Program-made: the position numbers and the translations under genes
DNA from: Diphasiastrum complanatum
Taxonomy: Eukaryota > Streptophyta > Lycopodiopsida > Lycopodiales > Lycopodiaceae
Direction of reading: 5' to 3'
Assembly: GCA_029204225.1 (NCBI GenBank)
Contig: CM055102.1
Span: 35,084,585-35,148,584 of the forward strand
DNA: 64,000 bases
The notes under the pieces: model-generated
The model's database searches: none
Seen by the model: the letters and a program-made list of their open reading frames with translations, nothing else
What the model was told of the DNA's origin: nothing
In this document: in pieces, positions 44,651 to 58,200 of the stretch
Position numbering within the stretch: the stretch's first letter is position 1
Layout: every line of letters begins with the position of its first letter

Positions 44651-45480
44651 TGTTGGGAGTATTTTCGACATATTGTAAATAAATAACATCGGCTTATAAA
44701 ATATGTTGCGAGGGCATGACATCCTGCGCGTATAAGCCCATGACCCAATGAGCATGCAAGTTGAGTTGTAAATAGAATAATAGACCTAGGTCCCTTTGTA
44801 ATTAAAATAAAACAGGCCCAAATTCATTTTAAACCTAGAAGTCTATTATTTTAGAGTTAGGTCTAAATGGAGACTCACATGAATCATGTGAAATCCAATG
44901 TACTTTTTTAAGACCTTTGGATCAAGTTGGGTCCAAGATGAATGGATAGGATTAGTGTACATATTAGCCAATAGTATTTTGGTCTTCTCCATTTATAATA
45001 AGGCACTTAGTGTACTCTATTTTGCATGCTTAATGAGGAGGAGGAAACTCTACCAAATTGGAGAGCCAAGCATCCTGATTTGCTAAGCACTCACGCTAAT
45101 GCTTTTGTTGTGTGTTTGTTATTGTTTCCATTTCTATGTTGTTGTTTTAATAGTTATGGTTTCTCCAATAGCATGCATCTTGAGCTTTTGAGCTAACCTC
45201 CCTCTCCACTCTATCTCTCACTTTCTCTCTTCTCCTCTCTATCTCTTCTATTCTTCTCTTCTCTTTCACACAAAATCATGATGAATGATTAGTTTGGTAG
45301 AGTAGAGTTAGGGGTGTGTAGTGTTAGTGGTGATAGAGCTAGAGAAAAAGTAGAGAACTATCTAAAAGTAGCATCTATTCATAGTTAGGCACCTATCCAG
45401 TGTTCTAACCCTTGTTGATAGGCGGGAGGGCTACTATGACGTGAGATCTTCAACCCTACATTTCCCAAGCTAGAATTGAG
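44651..45480 (+). repeat. Probable LTR of Gypsy copy G3 (right boundary uncertain)
   Basis: TGTTGGGAG at 44,651 starts about 50 bp after the accessory ORF fades. It shares with LTR-B the ordered blocks catcctgcgcgtataag/caccctgcgtgcgtaag, an AT-rich segment with gacc-ttt, and later gtgtagtgtta. Hence I read it as a diverged LTR of the same Gypsy group, the 3' LTR of G3. No second LTR or target duplication is available to define its end. Confidence 0.5.
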
Positions 45481-45650
45481 GAGGAGTGTGAAAATTGACA
45501 AATTCTAGTTTTGTAATTCACAAATGTGAATCCATGTTGCCACATATTAAAGCTAGCCTAGATAGGTTAGATCTCCTTCATAGGATTATTTATGTTGTTT
45601 TGTCATGATTCCTAAATTCACAATCAAGAGCAATAAAAAATAATGATCAA
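45479..45650 (+). repeat. Possible PPT and start of a plus-strand Copia LTR
   Basis: ttgaggaggagtg directly followed by tgtgaaaattgac has the same layout as the PPT-LTR junctions of the Copia elements at 38,926 and 56,633. The TGTGAAAATTG start equals the first LTR of the window. No right end or PBS is found downstream, so at most this is a truncated 3' LTR. Confidence 0.4.
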
Positions 45651-46179
45651 ACATGCAAATCTGAATCCACTGTGTAGTATGGCCTCCAGTATGTCCTGCT
45701 ATCAGAGAATGAATTTAATCAAGTTTAGTTTACTATGGAATCATAAAATCACAAGACAAATGATAAAACTCAAAATTGCCAATTTGCTTTCAAATCTTTA
45801 TCTTCCATGTATGGAATGATAGATTGATAGTACAATAGGGCTCTTCTCCTTTGAAGTAAGGTGAAAGCATGTTTCAAATAGACTAATTAACACTTTTTGC
45901 CCTAATATGTCAATCTTGCCTAACCCTAGAGTTATGCCAATTTGATGGTTAGGTTACTCAACTACCTTCATGATTATCCAAAATTGCTAATCTAGATCAA
46001 GAAATTGATGACTAGTTTTACAATAGATTGGTGTATCAATCAATCAATCACTCTTGGAGTCTTTTGTATGCTCATTTATGGTCCTTTAGTACTCTACTTT
46101 AATAGTTTCTGGATCATGAAAGCTTGGAGATGGATCTAAAATGATGGTAGGTCCATTGCATGTGGGAAAAGAGTCTTAG

Positions 46180-46275
46180 TTGCTAGAAAATGAAGGGTAG
46201 GAGGCCGAGTAAGAGAGAGAAAGAAAGTTGCTAGAAAATGAAGAGTAGGAGGCCGACTTAGAGAGAGTTGTTGGT
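46180..46275 (+). repeat. 48-bp local tandem duplication
   Basis: ttgctagaaaatgaag followed by g/a-gtaggaggccga at 46,180 and again at 46,228. Confidence 0.9.
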
Positions 46276-47463
46276 GTAGGTGCAATAAAGAGAATTAGCA
46301 TAGTACAACTCCTGAAAAGCCCTAATTGTTGTTGTAGAATGTTAGATCTAATTATGCCAATTATTGGATTTTTGCATGTGTGACACACCATTTGGTGATG
46401 GCTTAGAAAGTACATTGCTATTGTCGTTTGTCAACATTTCATTCAAAATGATAGGTATGTTGCACCATTAAATTTTGCTTTTGATTTCTTACAATAGATT
46501 GTGTCTGAATCAAATGTAAGTTCTCTAGTAAATCGTGTGTTGCAAACTCTACATTCTCCACATTTTCTATCTCCACCAAGCTCTCTTTCTTGGCTACTCC
46601 TTTTATGGCTGCTCCTCTGCAACCTTAGAAATAAACAAGGCTACAAAAAATGTGCAATTTTTTGCCAAGTACAATCAAGGATTCAAAAAAGAAAATTCAA
46701 CAACCATGGAAGACTACTCATCAACAAGCAGTCTTTTATGGGTTTCCCAACAAAAAAAAATAATGCAATCGTGAAGGCCATGTTGAAATTCTACCACTTT
46801 TTACAATTCATTAGAATGCAACTTCTACACAATTACCATCACAATTTGACATTTGCTTAGACCACAATATGGACACTTTTGAAGCTTAGCTTCCTAAATA
46901 ATTGGTTTCCAATCCAAATGTAGGAACTCTTTCGAGAAAAAAATGTTGGAACTCTTCACATTAAAATAGACAAGAACTATATCTAGTGGACTCTCCAAAG
47001 TGCCAACAAATAAGATACTATCAAGTACAAGAACATATCACAAGCTTTGAAAGAGCCCAATTTTCCTTCAAGTAGTTCATCTCCAGATGAAAAATCCAAC
47101 ATCCCTAGCCATATATGGATTTTTTTTTTTTAAATTCTTATGGACATCACATTCCAAACTTTGTGTTTTTGCCTTGATATTTTTTCAACAAGCCATGTAT
47201 GTCAACTTCAACTTTTATGACAATGTTTCCAAATTCTAAACATCTTGTAATATCAATGATAAGTAGGATATAATGTTTGTTCTTGGAATGCCATGTATAA
47301 TAGATGACATTCATAGTTTTGAAACTCAATTTTGACCTAGCTTGAAAATTAGATATAAGCTCTCCATTTTTATGTGTCATGAAGGATCTCTTTTCTTATT
47401 GGATATACAAAGCATGTGGCACATGCTATGGAAAAATTTTCTTTATAACATTAGATTGAATAC

Positions 47464-47555
47464 GATTGATAAAGTGTTTAACTCAAAGGTGTTGGTCTTC
47501 CAAGCAAATTCAATTAGGATTGATAAAGTGTTCAACTCAAAGGTGTTGGTTACAA
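47464..47555 (+). repeat. 54-bp local tandem duplication
   Basis: gattgataaagtgtttaact at 47,464 and gattgataaagtgttcaact at 47,518, each followed by caaaggtgttggt. Confidence 0.9.
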
Positions 47556-50281
47556 GCAAAATTCTCTCAAAATCATATAGAATCTGTAAGCAAGTTAACT
47601 TCTTAAATTGTTCCTTGTTTACAACACACATATATATATAAAGTTCTTAGTCCAATCAGTAATTTTGAGAAAAAGAATTTGTAATTTTGTTGAGTTTCAT
47701 GTATATAATGTTATATGCTTAATCTCTCTATTCTTCACAATTCCTAAATTGGGTTATTGCGAAAATCATTAATTTTAATAAAAAAAACTTAAATCACAAA
47801 ATCTTTGACTCATTCAACAATCTCATATTGATCATAGTCTGCTCATGAAAAAATGACTATTTAAGCTCTTATTCAATGGACATATAAGTTTCTTGGCTTA
47901 CATTGGTCTATATATATAAAATATATTCCAAATATTACAATCAATACTTGATGAAATATACCTACTAATAAGTTTGACATTATCATACATCATGTCTTAA
48001 AGAGTTGGCCATTCTTTAGTGTAAGACAAAAAGGAGAGGTGACTTTTTTGCTTTGTGTATTTTAGTATTTTATCCATTTTATGTGACAGATAATGTTCTA
48101 TTGAGTCAGAATTCATCCTTAGCATAATGAGTGTATTAAGAAATGAATATGCAAACTTAACATCTATTATATGTTTTAAAAAATTCACCAACATAAGCCA
48201 TTCTAATAATAAGCACAAAGCAATGGTGCTTAATAAGATGCAAATTTTTCTACTTAATTACTACAATCTTTGGATTACTTTAAAATTCTCTTGAATATAG
48301 TACATTTATGTAGTTGCTAAGATCTAGATATCACCTTTAGCAAAAAGGATATCTCTTATAGGTGGATATACAATTAAATTAGCAAGTACATGTGGCACAT
48401 TGGAGTATCAAGATAAAGTGTATTTTCTCCACCTTGTAGTCCCATGATTTGAAATGATATTGTCAAAGGCTTTCTAGCACTAGGAATTCCCAAAGAAGCT
48501 ACAATCAAATAAATACTATTGGAGTTGATTCTTTGTGTGGCTCTTTGATCTCTATTATCTTGCAATTGGATATAATGATTTTATGATGTTCTAATATTTA
48601 GCATAAAGTTTGTAATTTTCTTAATTTATTGACATTTAAAGATAATATGCTTGTTCTCATTTTAGAATCGATATTGTGTTGCTTTGAAGATTTGTATCTA
48701 TTTTCATATATTCTCACCAACTTCATTTGTGTCTATGCCCTAGAGATGCACTTCAAACATAGGTAGATAAGTCTCAAATTAGCAAAGCTATGGAGGATTT
48801 TATGCATTTTTGGTTTTGCCTGAATATACCACAACACATTAGGGTACCACTATAGTTCTTCATTTTGATTATTTTTTATATATTTTCTAATGTATCTAGA
48901 GCCAACAATTTTTTTGTGTATTGTATTTTTGAGATCATGTTCTGTTGGTGTAGTTGTAGTCCTTGGAACATGCTTTGTTCTTTTGAATCGATGCTTGCCT
49001 AGTGCTTGGATTTGTAGACTTTTGGAATATCTGATCTCTTGAAGTACTTGGTTGTAAGTTTCTTTGATAACCTTCATACTATTCCAATATAAATACAAAA
49101 GGTTCTCCTTAAGTCCATTGGTAAGATAAATTGGTTTTTAGGTCATGCACATATGTACAAGGACTTTAAACCATCAATTATAAAAAGTTAGTGTCAAGTG
49201 GCACCTATATTTTTTCCTCAAAAAAAAGAATAAGCATGTTATAAACTTTGTACAAATGTACAATGACTAACCAGATTTTGTAAGAGTCCACTAGAATAGA
49301 TTGTGCAGTGAATGTGCAACATTAAATAAAGACTCTCTCATTCATTTATAACCAAATGTTATAGAGAGAAATAGCCCAAAAGCTATTTTAGATACTTTGC
49401 ATATTAGAAGAATGAAGCAAGATCTCATTAACAATAGGGAGGATGAAGAGAAGTTGTTCATGAACTTAGTATAAAACCATAATTTGAAGCTAAGTATGGT
49501 ATCTTTCCCATATTGTAAGTGATAATCTAACAATAAGTGTTAAACAAACTCTTCCTAGTTGATACATTGATATAGAGTGGATAGAGTTTGGAGACATTAC
49601 CATGGTAGTCGGATTGGACATGTATGACTTGCTGAAAAACTCTCATGGTGAAGATGTAAATTTTGGCCACCTGACAATTTTGGACATTTTTTTCAAGTAT
49701 AAGTAGAGGATGAAGTTCTCCTTTTGGAGTTGTACAAATTGAGGCTAAAAGTCTCTCTTTAAGGGTAAAAAAAAATTCTCTTGTAACTAAGTTATGTATA
49801 ACTTGTTAAAAGAATATTAATGATTCTTATTGACTTTTACCTTTTTCCTCTATCAAAGGCTTAACTTTATTGGGAATTTTTAAACTTTATAGCTATTTTG
49901 CCTTTATCATACTCTTAATGTTTGTTCTCCATTTAGCTCGTTTGAATTATTTTGCTCAAACTCAAGCTTTATAGACAACAACTATAATATAGATATTGTT
50001 TTGCTACTAAGAGTGCAAAGAAACCACTGTATGACTAATAAGTAGCTCGACATTAGTGAATTTGATAAATAATAAGTTCCTAGATAGGTGCAATCCATTT
50101 TAGTTTATCATATTTTGGATGTCTTTTAATGAACCTACTACTATATTTTCACAACAAGATTTTGCTTGCAAGAAAAGTAAACATAGTATGATATAATATG
50201 TTGTCATCAATAATATTACAAAGAGGAACAATCTTAGGCTTAAAGGTTCATCATGGAAAAATTCATAGTACTCAAATGTTT

Positions 50282-51553
<1,272 letters not shown>

Positions 51554-52141
51554 TTATTTGCATTCGTTCTGATAGTCGGCTGGCAAACCTAGGACAAACT
51601 GCCAAAGTGCCAACTTCACATCGAATGATAGAACCCTATTCCATAGGTCCATGAATTCCTGGATATAAGAGTCTAAACTCTTTGTACCCATCTTGCAGTT
51701 CATGAACTTCACGTAGTAGTCCACGTCATCAGCAACTATGAAAGCTTTCTTGAAAACTTCCGCAAACGCCTCCCAAGTAGTTGGCTTCACCGGTAAATTT
51801 CGCCACCACGATGACGCTTTGTCACGTAAGAACAACACGACACTTTCAATTTTCTTCTCATCAGGAACACCATGCAGATTAAAGCAACTAATCCACTTGG
51901 CCAGCCAGTCCTCGACGACCTCAGGTTTCTTCTCCTTCTTCTCACCCACATAAACCTCCGGTTGAAAACCGAGATTGGGTGAAGACATCAATTTGACTTG
52001 ATTCAACAGAACCTCCATTTGCTGATCTCTCATCTGATTACGATTATTCATATCATTGAATGTCGTACTCAACTGTTCACAAATCAGCATATAAGATGGC
52101 GCAGTTGGATTTGCAGTTTGATTTGAAGTTTCTTCGGCCAT
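51554..52141 (-). pseudogene. Gypsy gag N-terminal region (195 codons)
   Basis: Begins MAEETSNQTANPTAPSY and contains the Retrotrans_gag capsid core: WLAKWISCFNLHGVPDEKK, VVLFLRDKASSWWRNL and TTWEAFAEVFKKAFI, then LDSYIQEFMDLWNRV. The ORF stops at 51,554 at LPADYQNECK; zinc knuckle, protease and pol are absent. It is a different Gypsy type from G1/G3: the capsid sequence is unlike theirs and the PBS is tRNA-Met. It is preceded by a 1.7-kb leader with PBS on the same strand. Confidence 0.9.
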
Positions 52142-53881
52142 CTTGATATATCTATTCTGAAAATTACTAAATTTAGTTAATTTCAGATTAACTCATAGTG
52201 AAGTACTGTTGACTAAAAACTAACTAAAAATTGACTCCAATATGGTCAAATCACTATTTTTAGTCAATTTCATAGATATTACGAGATACTGGAAAAAACT
52301 AAAAATTTCGAGTTTTCGCACTTTTATTTTTTTTTAAAATGCTACGTTTTCTAAAAAATCATAAAAAAATCATTGTCAGTTGTTAAGCAATCGAAATCGA
52401 AAATTCGATTCACTATTTGATTCTTAATTTTACTTTATTAATGCCCCTCAAGCATGCAAGACATGCGACATTAAACTGATTTTTTACATTTACGAAATTT
52501 TACGTAAAAATCTTGTTCTACGAAAATTGTCAGCTCTAAAATCCAGTTTTGTATCTAACAGTCAAAGTACATGTGTATGACCACTCAAAATAGATCTAAA
52601 CTACTCATGCATGTCAAAATCACCCTGAGAATCCACATGCAGATATTCCATGCAAGCACAGTACCTCAAATTAGGAAATTGTCATGCATGCAATCAGAAC
52701 AATTGGAAATTTTACCAATTTTGCTCACAAAATTGCAAAACGTATCTTTGGCTACAGGACACCAAATTGGGTGCTGTAAAGCTCAGTACAGAGGGAGACC
52801 TAGTGAGCAAGACACTTGCCATGTCAGCCTGCCTCCTAGGATTCACACGTGCGAGTTCAGAATAGTTAAATAAGCTATAGGCGGGCGCACTTTTTCAAGG
52901 CCAATCATCTCAAAAACTTGCAAACACTCAACCAAGCCTGAAAGTGATTATCCAAACAGTCTTAAATGGTCTCTAAGATCTCCATGAAGCCTTCATACTA
53001 TGAAGTAGTATGGGTTGAGAACCATGAATTCTTGATTTCTAGAAGTCAAAATTGCTAAAAACTTGATGGAATTGAAACATACATCTCTACCCATCAATTT
53101 ACAGGTCTGATAGCTTCCTGGGAAGGTAAAAGAAATACAAATCATGCTGGAAAAAATCTAGAATGATCCCCTTATGGATTTAGAGAAATCCATCCCCCAA
53201 AATTCACCAAAATTGGTCAATTTTTGACTTCTAACAAACCCAATCGCTAGAATTCTTGGCTCTATCTTCTAGGACAGCTTCAAAAGACTATGATTCATCT
53301 TTTCCCAGTTTTAATTGATGTTCAACAACATCCTACCATCCAATTTCATGAAAAAACAAGCAAAAATCATGAATTTTAGCCCTTTCTAGATTTTTTTTCA
53401 CTATGCCCAATTGGAATTTAATGGCAAGAACATTTCCAAATCCACATGCAATCCTATATACAGAGCTATAACCAACCAATTGATCTGACTTGCTGGATTT
53501 TGAATTCTACCCTCCATTTTGTGCCAAAATCATGGAAAACAAGCCAAATTTGGCCACAAAAGAGCCTAGAATCCAAATACATGGGAAGATCCAACATGCA
53601 AACTGAATTTCAACTACTTCAAAGTATAGTAACTTGCTGGAAATTTCAAATCCTTAGCTAGTTTTGAGCTACACGTGCTAAAACTCCAAAAAAGACACCA
53701 ATATTGATTTTCTAGCACAATTCTCCATAAACCACAATGAATTTGAGAGATATGGAACATGCAAATTGAATTTGGGAAGATCCACCAACTTGCAATTTTG
53801 ATCTTCTCCTTGGATGAGAATACTAGTTGAATACCACCAAGCTCCAATGAAAAGCACCACCTCTCCAAACTTGTAAGCCTT
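52142..53881 (-). other. Untranslated leader of the minus-strand Gypsy element
   Basis: Lies between the PBS (53,882-53,893) and gag ATG (52,141). No ORF with family similarity. It contains T/A tracts near 52,320-52,400. Confidence 0.6.
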
Positions 53882-53893
53882 GCTCTGATACCA
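53882..53893 (-). other. Primer-binding site, initiator tRNA-Met type (Gypsy, minus strand)
   Basis: gctctgatacca on the plus strand, next to the LTR beginning tgtaagggaagctcc. Confidence 0.88.
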
Positions 53894-53894
53894 T

Positions 53895-54340
53895 TGTAAG
53901 GGAAGCTCCTTAGATCCTGCTTACAAATCCCAAACACAAAGGATAACACACTATCTAGAAATCACCCAACCAAGTAGAAGCATCCAATCAATCTCTAGAA
54001 GCCTCACCCCCAAGCCAATGAACAAGAAGCATGAATGTAGAGTGAGAGCCTGGCAATGAATCAAGAACCATGATGAGGAGTAGGGCGAGTTTGGACCCAT
54101 TATATAGAGCCAAAAGCATCCTGGGCACTTAGCCATGCATAGCCCTAAGTTTTCTATACATATATTCACCTAGAATAGAGTCCTATGCATGGATCAACTA
54201 TTCATAGAATTGTTATTGATAACTCTACACATGCATACATTGTCTCATACCTTGTCTAAACTCCATTTAGTGTGTTTTAGGCCTCACAAGGATATTAGCT
54301 ACTTTCGGATCACGTCTAGTATGACATGGCATAACTAACA
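53895..54340 (-). repeat. 5' LTR of the minus-strand Gypsy element (right end uncertain)
   Basis: The LTR ends ...CTTACA on the minus strand, one base before the PBS. It contains tatataat-like sequence (ccattatatagag, complement near 54,098), a likely TATA region. The other end is not defined because the LTR of a plus-strand Copia follows directly. Confidence 0.5.
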
Positions 54341-54427
54341 GCTAGTTCACTGGAGTACCATGTACTCAAGACTAGGAGTATATTGTATCCTATGTATTGG
54401 TCATGGACATAGCACTCTTTCTCCAAC

Positions 54428-55725
54428 ATGGTATCAGAGCTATTTTCATAGCCTAATAAGCTTCCACAGTACAAGAAGCAATCAAAGCCAAACCAGAAAC
54501 TAGCACAACACAAAGAACAGTCGAATCTATAGACGAAGAAGAAGCTGTTCTGTAGATACTGCAAGTGAAAAAACAACCACAAAATTCAAGACTGTCGGAT
54601 ACTGCAAGCAAAGAACAACAACAAGGGGCAGTCGAATCAAGTAGCAAATACAGCTGCAGAAACTCCACAGCCTATTCAAGAAGCAGATCATGATGTCTTC
54701 ATGACCAGCCATCAAGGAGCATTCGGCGACAGTTCTTGATTCTTGGATTCTGGAGCCACTCAGCAGATGACTAGCCTCATTGGCTATTTCGAGTCCTATA
54801 CACCCTACAGTACCCTGAAATATGTTCACTTTGGCAACAATAGCACACAAGCTATTAAAGGTGAAGGTACTATAAGATTAAGCTTTGCAAATGATCAGTC
54901 TAAGCTACTTTCTAAAATCCTATATGTACCAAATCTATCTACGAATCTGCTCTCTGTAAGCAGAATCACAGATCTAGGACATAGAGTAGAATTCGAATGT
55001 GTCAGTGCAAAGTAGTTGATAGAAGAGGCAAGATCCTAGTACTTGGAAAGAGATATGGATACTTATATAGATTAAGTCATTGCTTTTCTGCCTCTAGTCA
55101 ATCGCTCAGTACTTCTATTCATGCAAATAAAAGTTTACTTTGACATTATAGACTTGGTCACTTGAATCATGTTGTTGTACAACAAATGTCTATACAATCT
55201 ATTATTCTTGATCTTGACTATCCTCGTGATAAAGTCGAATTACCTGTCTGTCCAAAGTGTCTAGTTGGTAAACAGACTAGGAAACCATTTAAATCAAGCC
55301 ATTAGCATATTGCTAGAGGATTGTTAGACATTGTACATTCAGACATTTGTGGCCCAATGCAAAATCCTTTGCTGAAGGATGCGAAGTATTTTTTAATTTT
55401 TATTGATGAATTTTTTAGAAGGACTTTGGTGTACTTCGTAAAGAAGAAATCAGAGCCTTCAACTGCTTCAGAATCTTCAAGGAGAATGTAGAAAAGGAGA
55501 CTGGACGGACAATCAAGACTCTAAGGTCAGATAATGGTGGAGAATATATCTCTATCGAGTTTAAGGAGTACTGCAAAAGCCAAGGCATTGAGCAGCAATT
55601 CATCACTCCTTCCAGTCCTCAATCTAATGTCTTAGTCGAGAGGAAGAACCGTACCCTGGTTGCCAAATGTATGCTAGCACATTCATCGCTGCCCAAGAGA
55701 TTCTGGACTATGATTGTTTGTAATT
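54428..55725 (+). pseudogene. Plus-strand Copia remnant: PBS, protease, GAG-pre-integrase, integrase fragments
   Basis: PBS TGGTATCAGAGC at 54,428-54,439 follows an LTR end CTCCAACA. The gag is mostly missing; protease LDSGATQQMT lies at 54,740-54,775, then VHFGNNSTQAIKGEG and LYVPNLSTNLLSVSR. In other frames come the pre-integrase WHYRLGHLNHV, CPKCLVGKQTRKPF, IVHSDICGPM and the integrase core LRSDNGGEYIS with SSPQSNVLVERKNRT. Both Asp residues and the Glu are visible, though spread over several frames. Sequence fades at 55,725. This Copia is a different branch from the two at 12 and 38 kb. Confidence 0.9.
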
Positions 55726-55984
55726 GATAATCTCTTATTGTTTTGTCTGATAATTCAATACTTCATTGTTTGGCTATGAAGGAATTGTAGTGCTAAGGAT
55801 TTCAAAGTTGGTCACTATAAGATTGAACGTGACTTCTATCATTATGTTTTGTTCAATATTGATAGACATAGTCATGCATTAGAAAAGAAGGCCTTATTCC
55901 ACTGAGCTCGATAAGTCACCATAGTCTTCGACTTGTCATTATTGCATTCCCTCTTTTCAACAACATCAAGCTTGTTTGGATCTA

Positions 55985-55996
55985 GCTCTAATACCA
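55985..55996 (-). other. Primer-binding site variant
   Basis: tggtattagagc on the minus strand: one change (C to T) from the standard initiator tRNA-Met PBS. Confidence 0.7.
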
Positions 55997-56632
55997 TGTG
56001 AAACCTTTGGGCCTTCAAAAAATCTACAAACAAGAGAAATTTCACACTACAAAAGTTAGATTGCTAAAGCTTAGATTTTCCAATGCACCAATTCTAGCTT
56101 TTGATCTAAGCAAGATCTCTTGTACACAAGATGCAATTATCTATCAAAGACAAGCCATTAAAGAGGATATGAGTGGAAAATCAAAACATTCATTAGATTC
56201 AGAACATTCATCAAAATACAAGTGAAATTTTACAAACGGTTTTCTCCTTGCTCTCGACCTCCCTCAACAAGACAAAAGATGAGCTCCAAAATCTCTCTCA
56301 AAATTCTCAAAAGGAGTGTATGTACCATTATGAGCTCTCCATTAGCCAAATAGTATGAGCTCAAGTTTCTCCTAATTTTAGCATGTGGTGAACCTTAGGC
56401 TATGATTGGACCTCAGAATTCCTCAAGATGAGAGTGATTGGATGAGGTGCACCACTTTCCCTTTTGCTATCCTAGAAGAAAGATACATATTGACCTTTTA
56501 TGGAGATCGAGGTAAAGACCAAAATATCTATGATAAGTCATGCTTGAGATAGGTACAAGATGTGTGGTGGTTGAGATACAACCTCATGATGACACTTAGC
56601 ATGCAAATAGCTAGCTTTTACCTACTTTCACA
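55997..56632 (-). repeat. Copia LTR flanked by a PBS on one side and a PPT on the other
   Basis: On the minus strand: PPT-like ttttaaggaggaa at about 56,633-56,645, LTR TGTGAAAGTAGG ... GGTTTCACA of 636 bp, then a PBS variant tggtattagagc at 55,985-55,996. An LTR between 3' internal and 5' internal sequences means internal-LTR-internal, as in a tandem copy or after unequal recombination. Confidence 0.65.
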
Positions 56633-56645
56633 TTCCTCCTTAAAA

Positions 56646-56830
56646 GAGGATTATGCAATATAGATCTACTAGCAACTCGTGGGGTGGTGCCTTAAGCAAG
56701 GCCTCAGTAAGACGTTTAGCCACACAAGATGATATATCCAAATGCTCGAAGATGATGTCCCAGTCATGGTTGTTTGTTATTTTGTCCAAATTCCTATACG
56801 GAACATTCATTTCTATTTTACCAATTGGTG
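56646..56830 (-). pseudogene. C-terminal end of Copia RNase H
   Basis: Minus-strand reading IIFEHLDISSCVAKRLTEAL corresponds to the EHVDTSSxVADxLTKAL end of Copia RNase H. It lies immediately upstream of the PPT, as expected. The preceding coding sequence is not recognisable. Confidence 0.65.
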
Positions 56831-58020
56831 TTATTTAGTGTGATTTATTTAAATTTATTTTCATTTTATATGATTCATGTGATTTGGTGAAATAAATTCA
56901 ATTTTCCTTATATCTAATTGAATTTCTAGGTGTGTACATTTGTATATAGCTAATAGTATCATAAATGGTGATCTCAACCAACAAAAAAATGACCTATGTT
57001 TTTTCGTGTATTTAATGTAACATATCTTATGGTTAAGATTGATGATATTGTAAAAGGCAAGGTGATTGATATATCAGGAGAAGCTTTGCCTTATGCAGGG
57101 CCTCCATATTGTTGAAAATTTACAAAAAAAAAAAAACAAAGATTGCATTCTAGAAGAATTAAAGAATAAAAATAAAAGCTCTTTAGATTGTTTGAACTAA
57201 CCTAGGCGTGACACCTCAACTATTGACAAATCATTAGAGCTTGCTGCGGTAAGCTATTGTGACAAAGCTACAAATGCTTGTGTCTTTGTTATAGACATTT
57301 GTTTACCATTTAAAAGCTTCTTAGTAGCAACATTTGCAAAGCTTGAGAGAGTTGGTGTTGCAATGATGTTGGATTTTGCAACAAGACGATATCAATGAAA
57401 CTAATCTTGATGCTTTGCTCATGCCAATCTACATCTAATCTATAGTCAAGGACATTGGGAAGAGATAATTAGGTAAGTGGGAAATTCGTGCCAATTGCCA
57501 ATGTTGACATCAAGTTTGGATGGCTTTACATTGTATGTTTGTGCATAAATCATGCTAGTATCATTAGGGCAAACATAGTGCGACATTTTTTAACTATTAA
57601 AAAACTCATAAAAAATTTACAAGTATTTTATGCATGAATTGAGTGGTTAAGCCATATGATATTGGAAAAAAATGGTCGTGTCTATATTCATTTGTTTTAG
57701 TATGTTTGGGCTTCCAATAACATTGAAAAGTTGGAGCAACTTGATGTTGCAATAATTTTAGTTTTTGCGACAACATAGTGTTGCCAACTTGATGCTCATG
57801 TGGTGTCTTCAAGCAAGCAACATATCTCGACGGAGATTCAAATGAAAAGCACAATATCAAAATCTAAGCAACATGTTACACCTCCATAGGCATTCAAATG
57901 CAAAGAATAATATGTATATCAATTAACATAGTATTGGGGCCTTAAGGCACTTCTTTTAATGACTAAAGCCATTTGCATTTCATAAGTAAAAGGTGTGAGG
58001 AGGGGGCCCTGTAATCAACC
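56831..58020. other. No gene recognised
   Basis: AT-rich. Segments around 57,350-57,420 and 57,725-57,800 share several short blocks (gttgcaat, tttttgc, gacaa, cttgatgct) and could be an old duplication. Confidence 0.45.
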
Positions 58021-58200
58021 GCCTGGATTGTACGACGTGGCGCGATCTACATCACCCAGCTGCACCTTCGGACAACCTAGATGCGCCTCCTCCGTCCACG
58101 GGCGCAGGCACACGATGCCTCCAGAAAAAGATACGCAACTACAATGCTTCAGCGCGGTAGCAGTCTGCAGACTGGAGGCAGAAGCCATGGCTATAAAAGG
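58021..58200 (+). promoter_or_regulatory. Core promoter of the ANKRD13-family gene: ACGTGGC box and TATA box
   Basis: The base composition turns abruptly GC-rich at about 58,000. GACGTGGC at 58,034-58,041 contains the ACGT core of G-box/ABRE elements. ctataaaagg at 58,191-58,200 is a good plant TATA box, putting transcription start near 58,225. The next coding sequence on this strand is the ATG at 59,808. The function is inferred from position and composition. Confidence 0.6.

Noticed and set aside
48370-49100. Possible retroelement coding remains on the minus strand
   Set aside because: No diagnostic motif (zinc knuckle, YxDD, DSG or DDE) could be found.
57340-57860. Possible diverged duplication around 57,350 and 57,725
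   Set aside because: Only short shared blocks by eye; not strong enough without an alignment.
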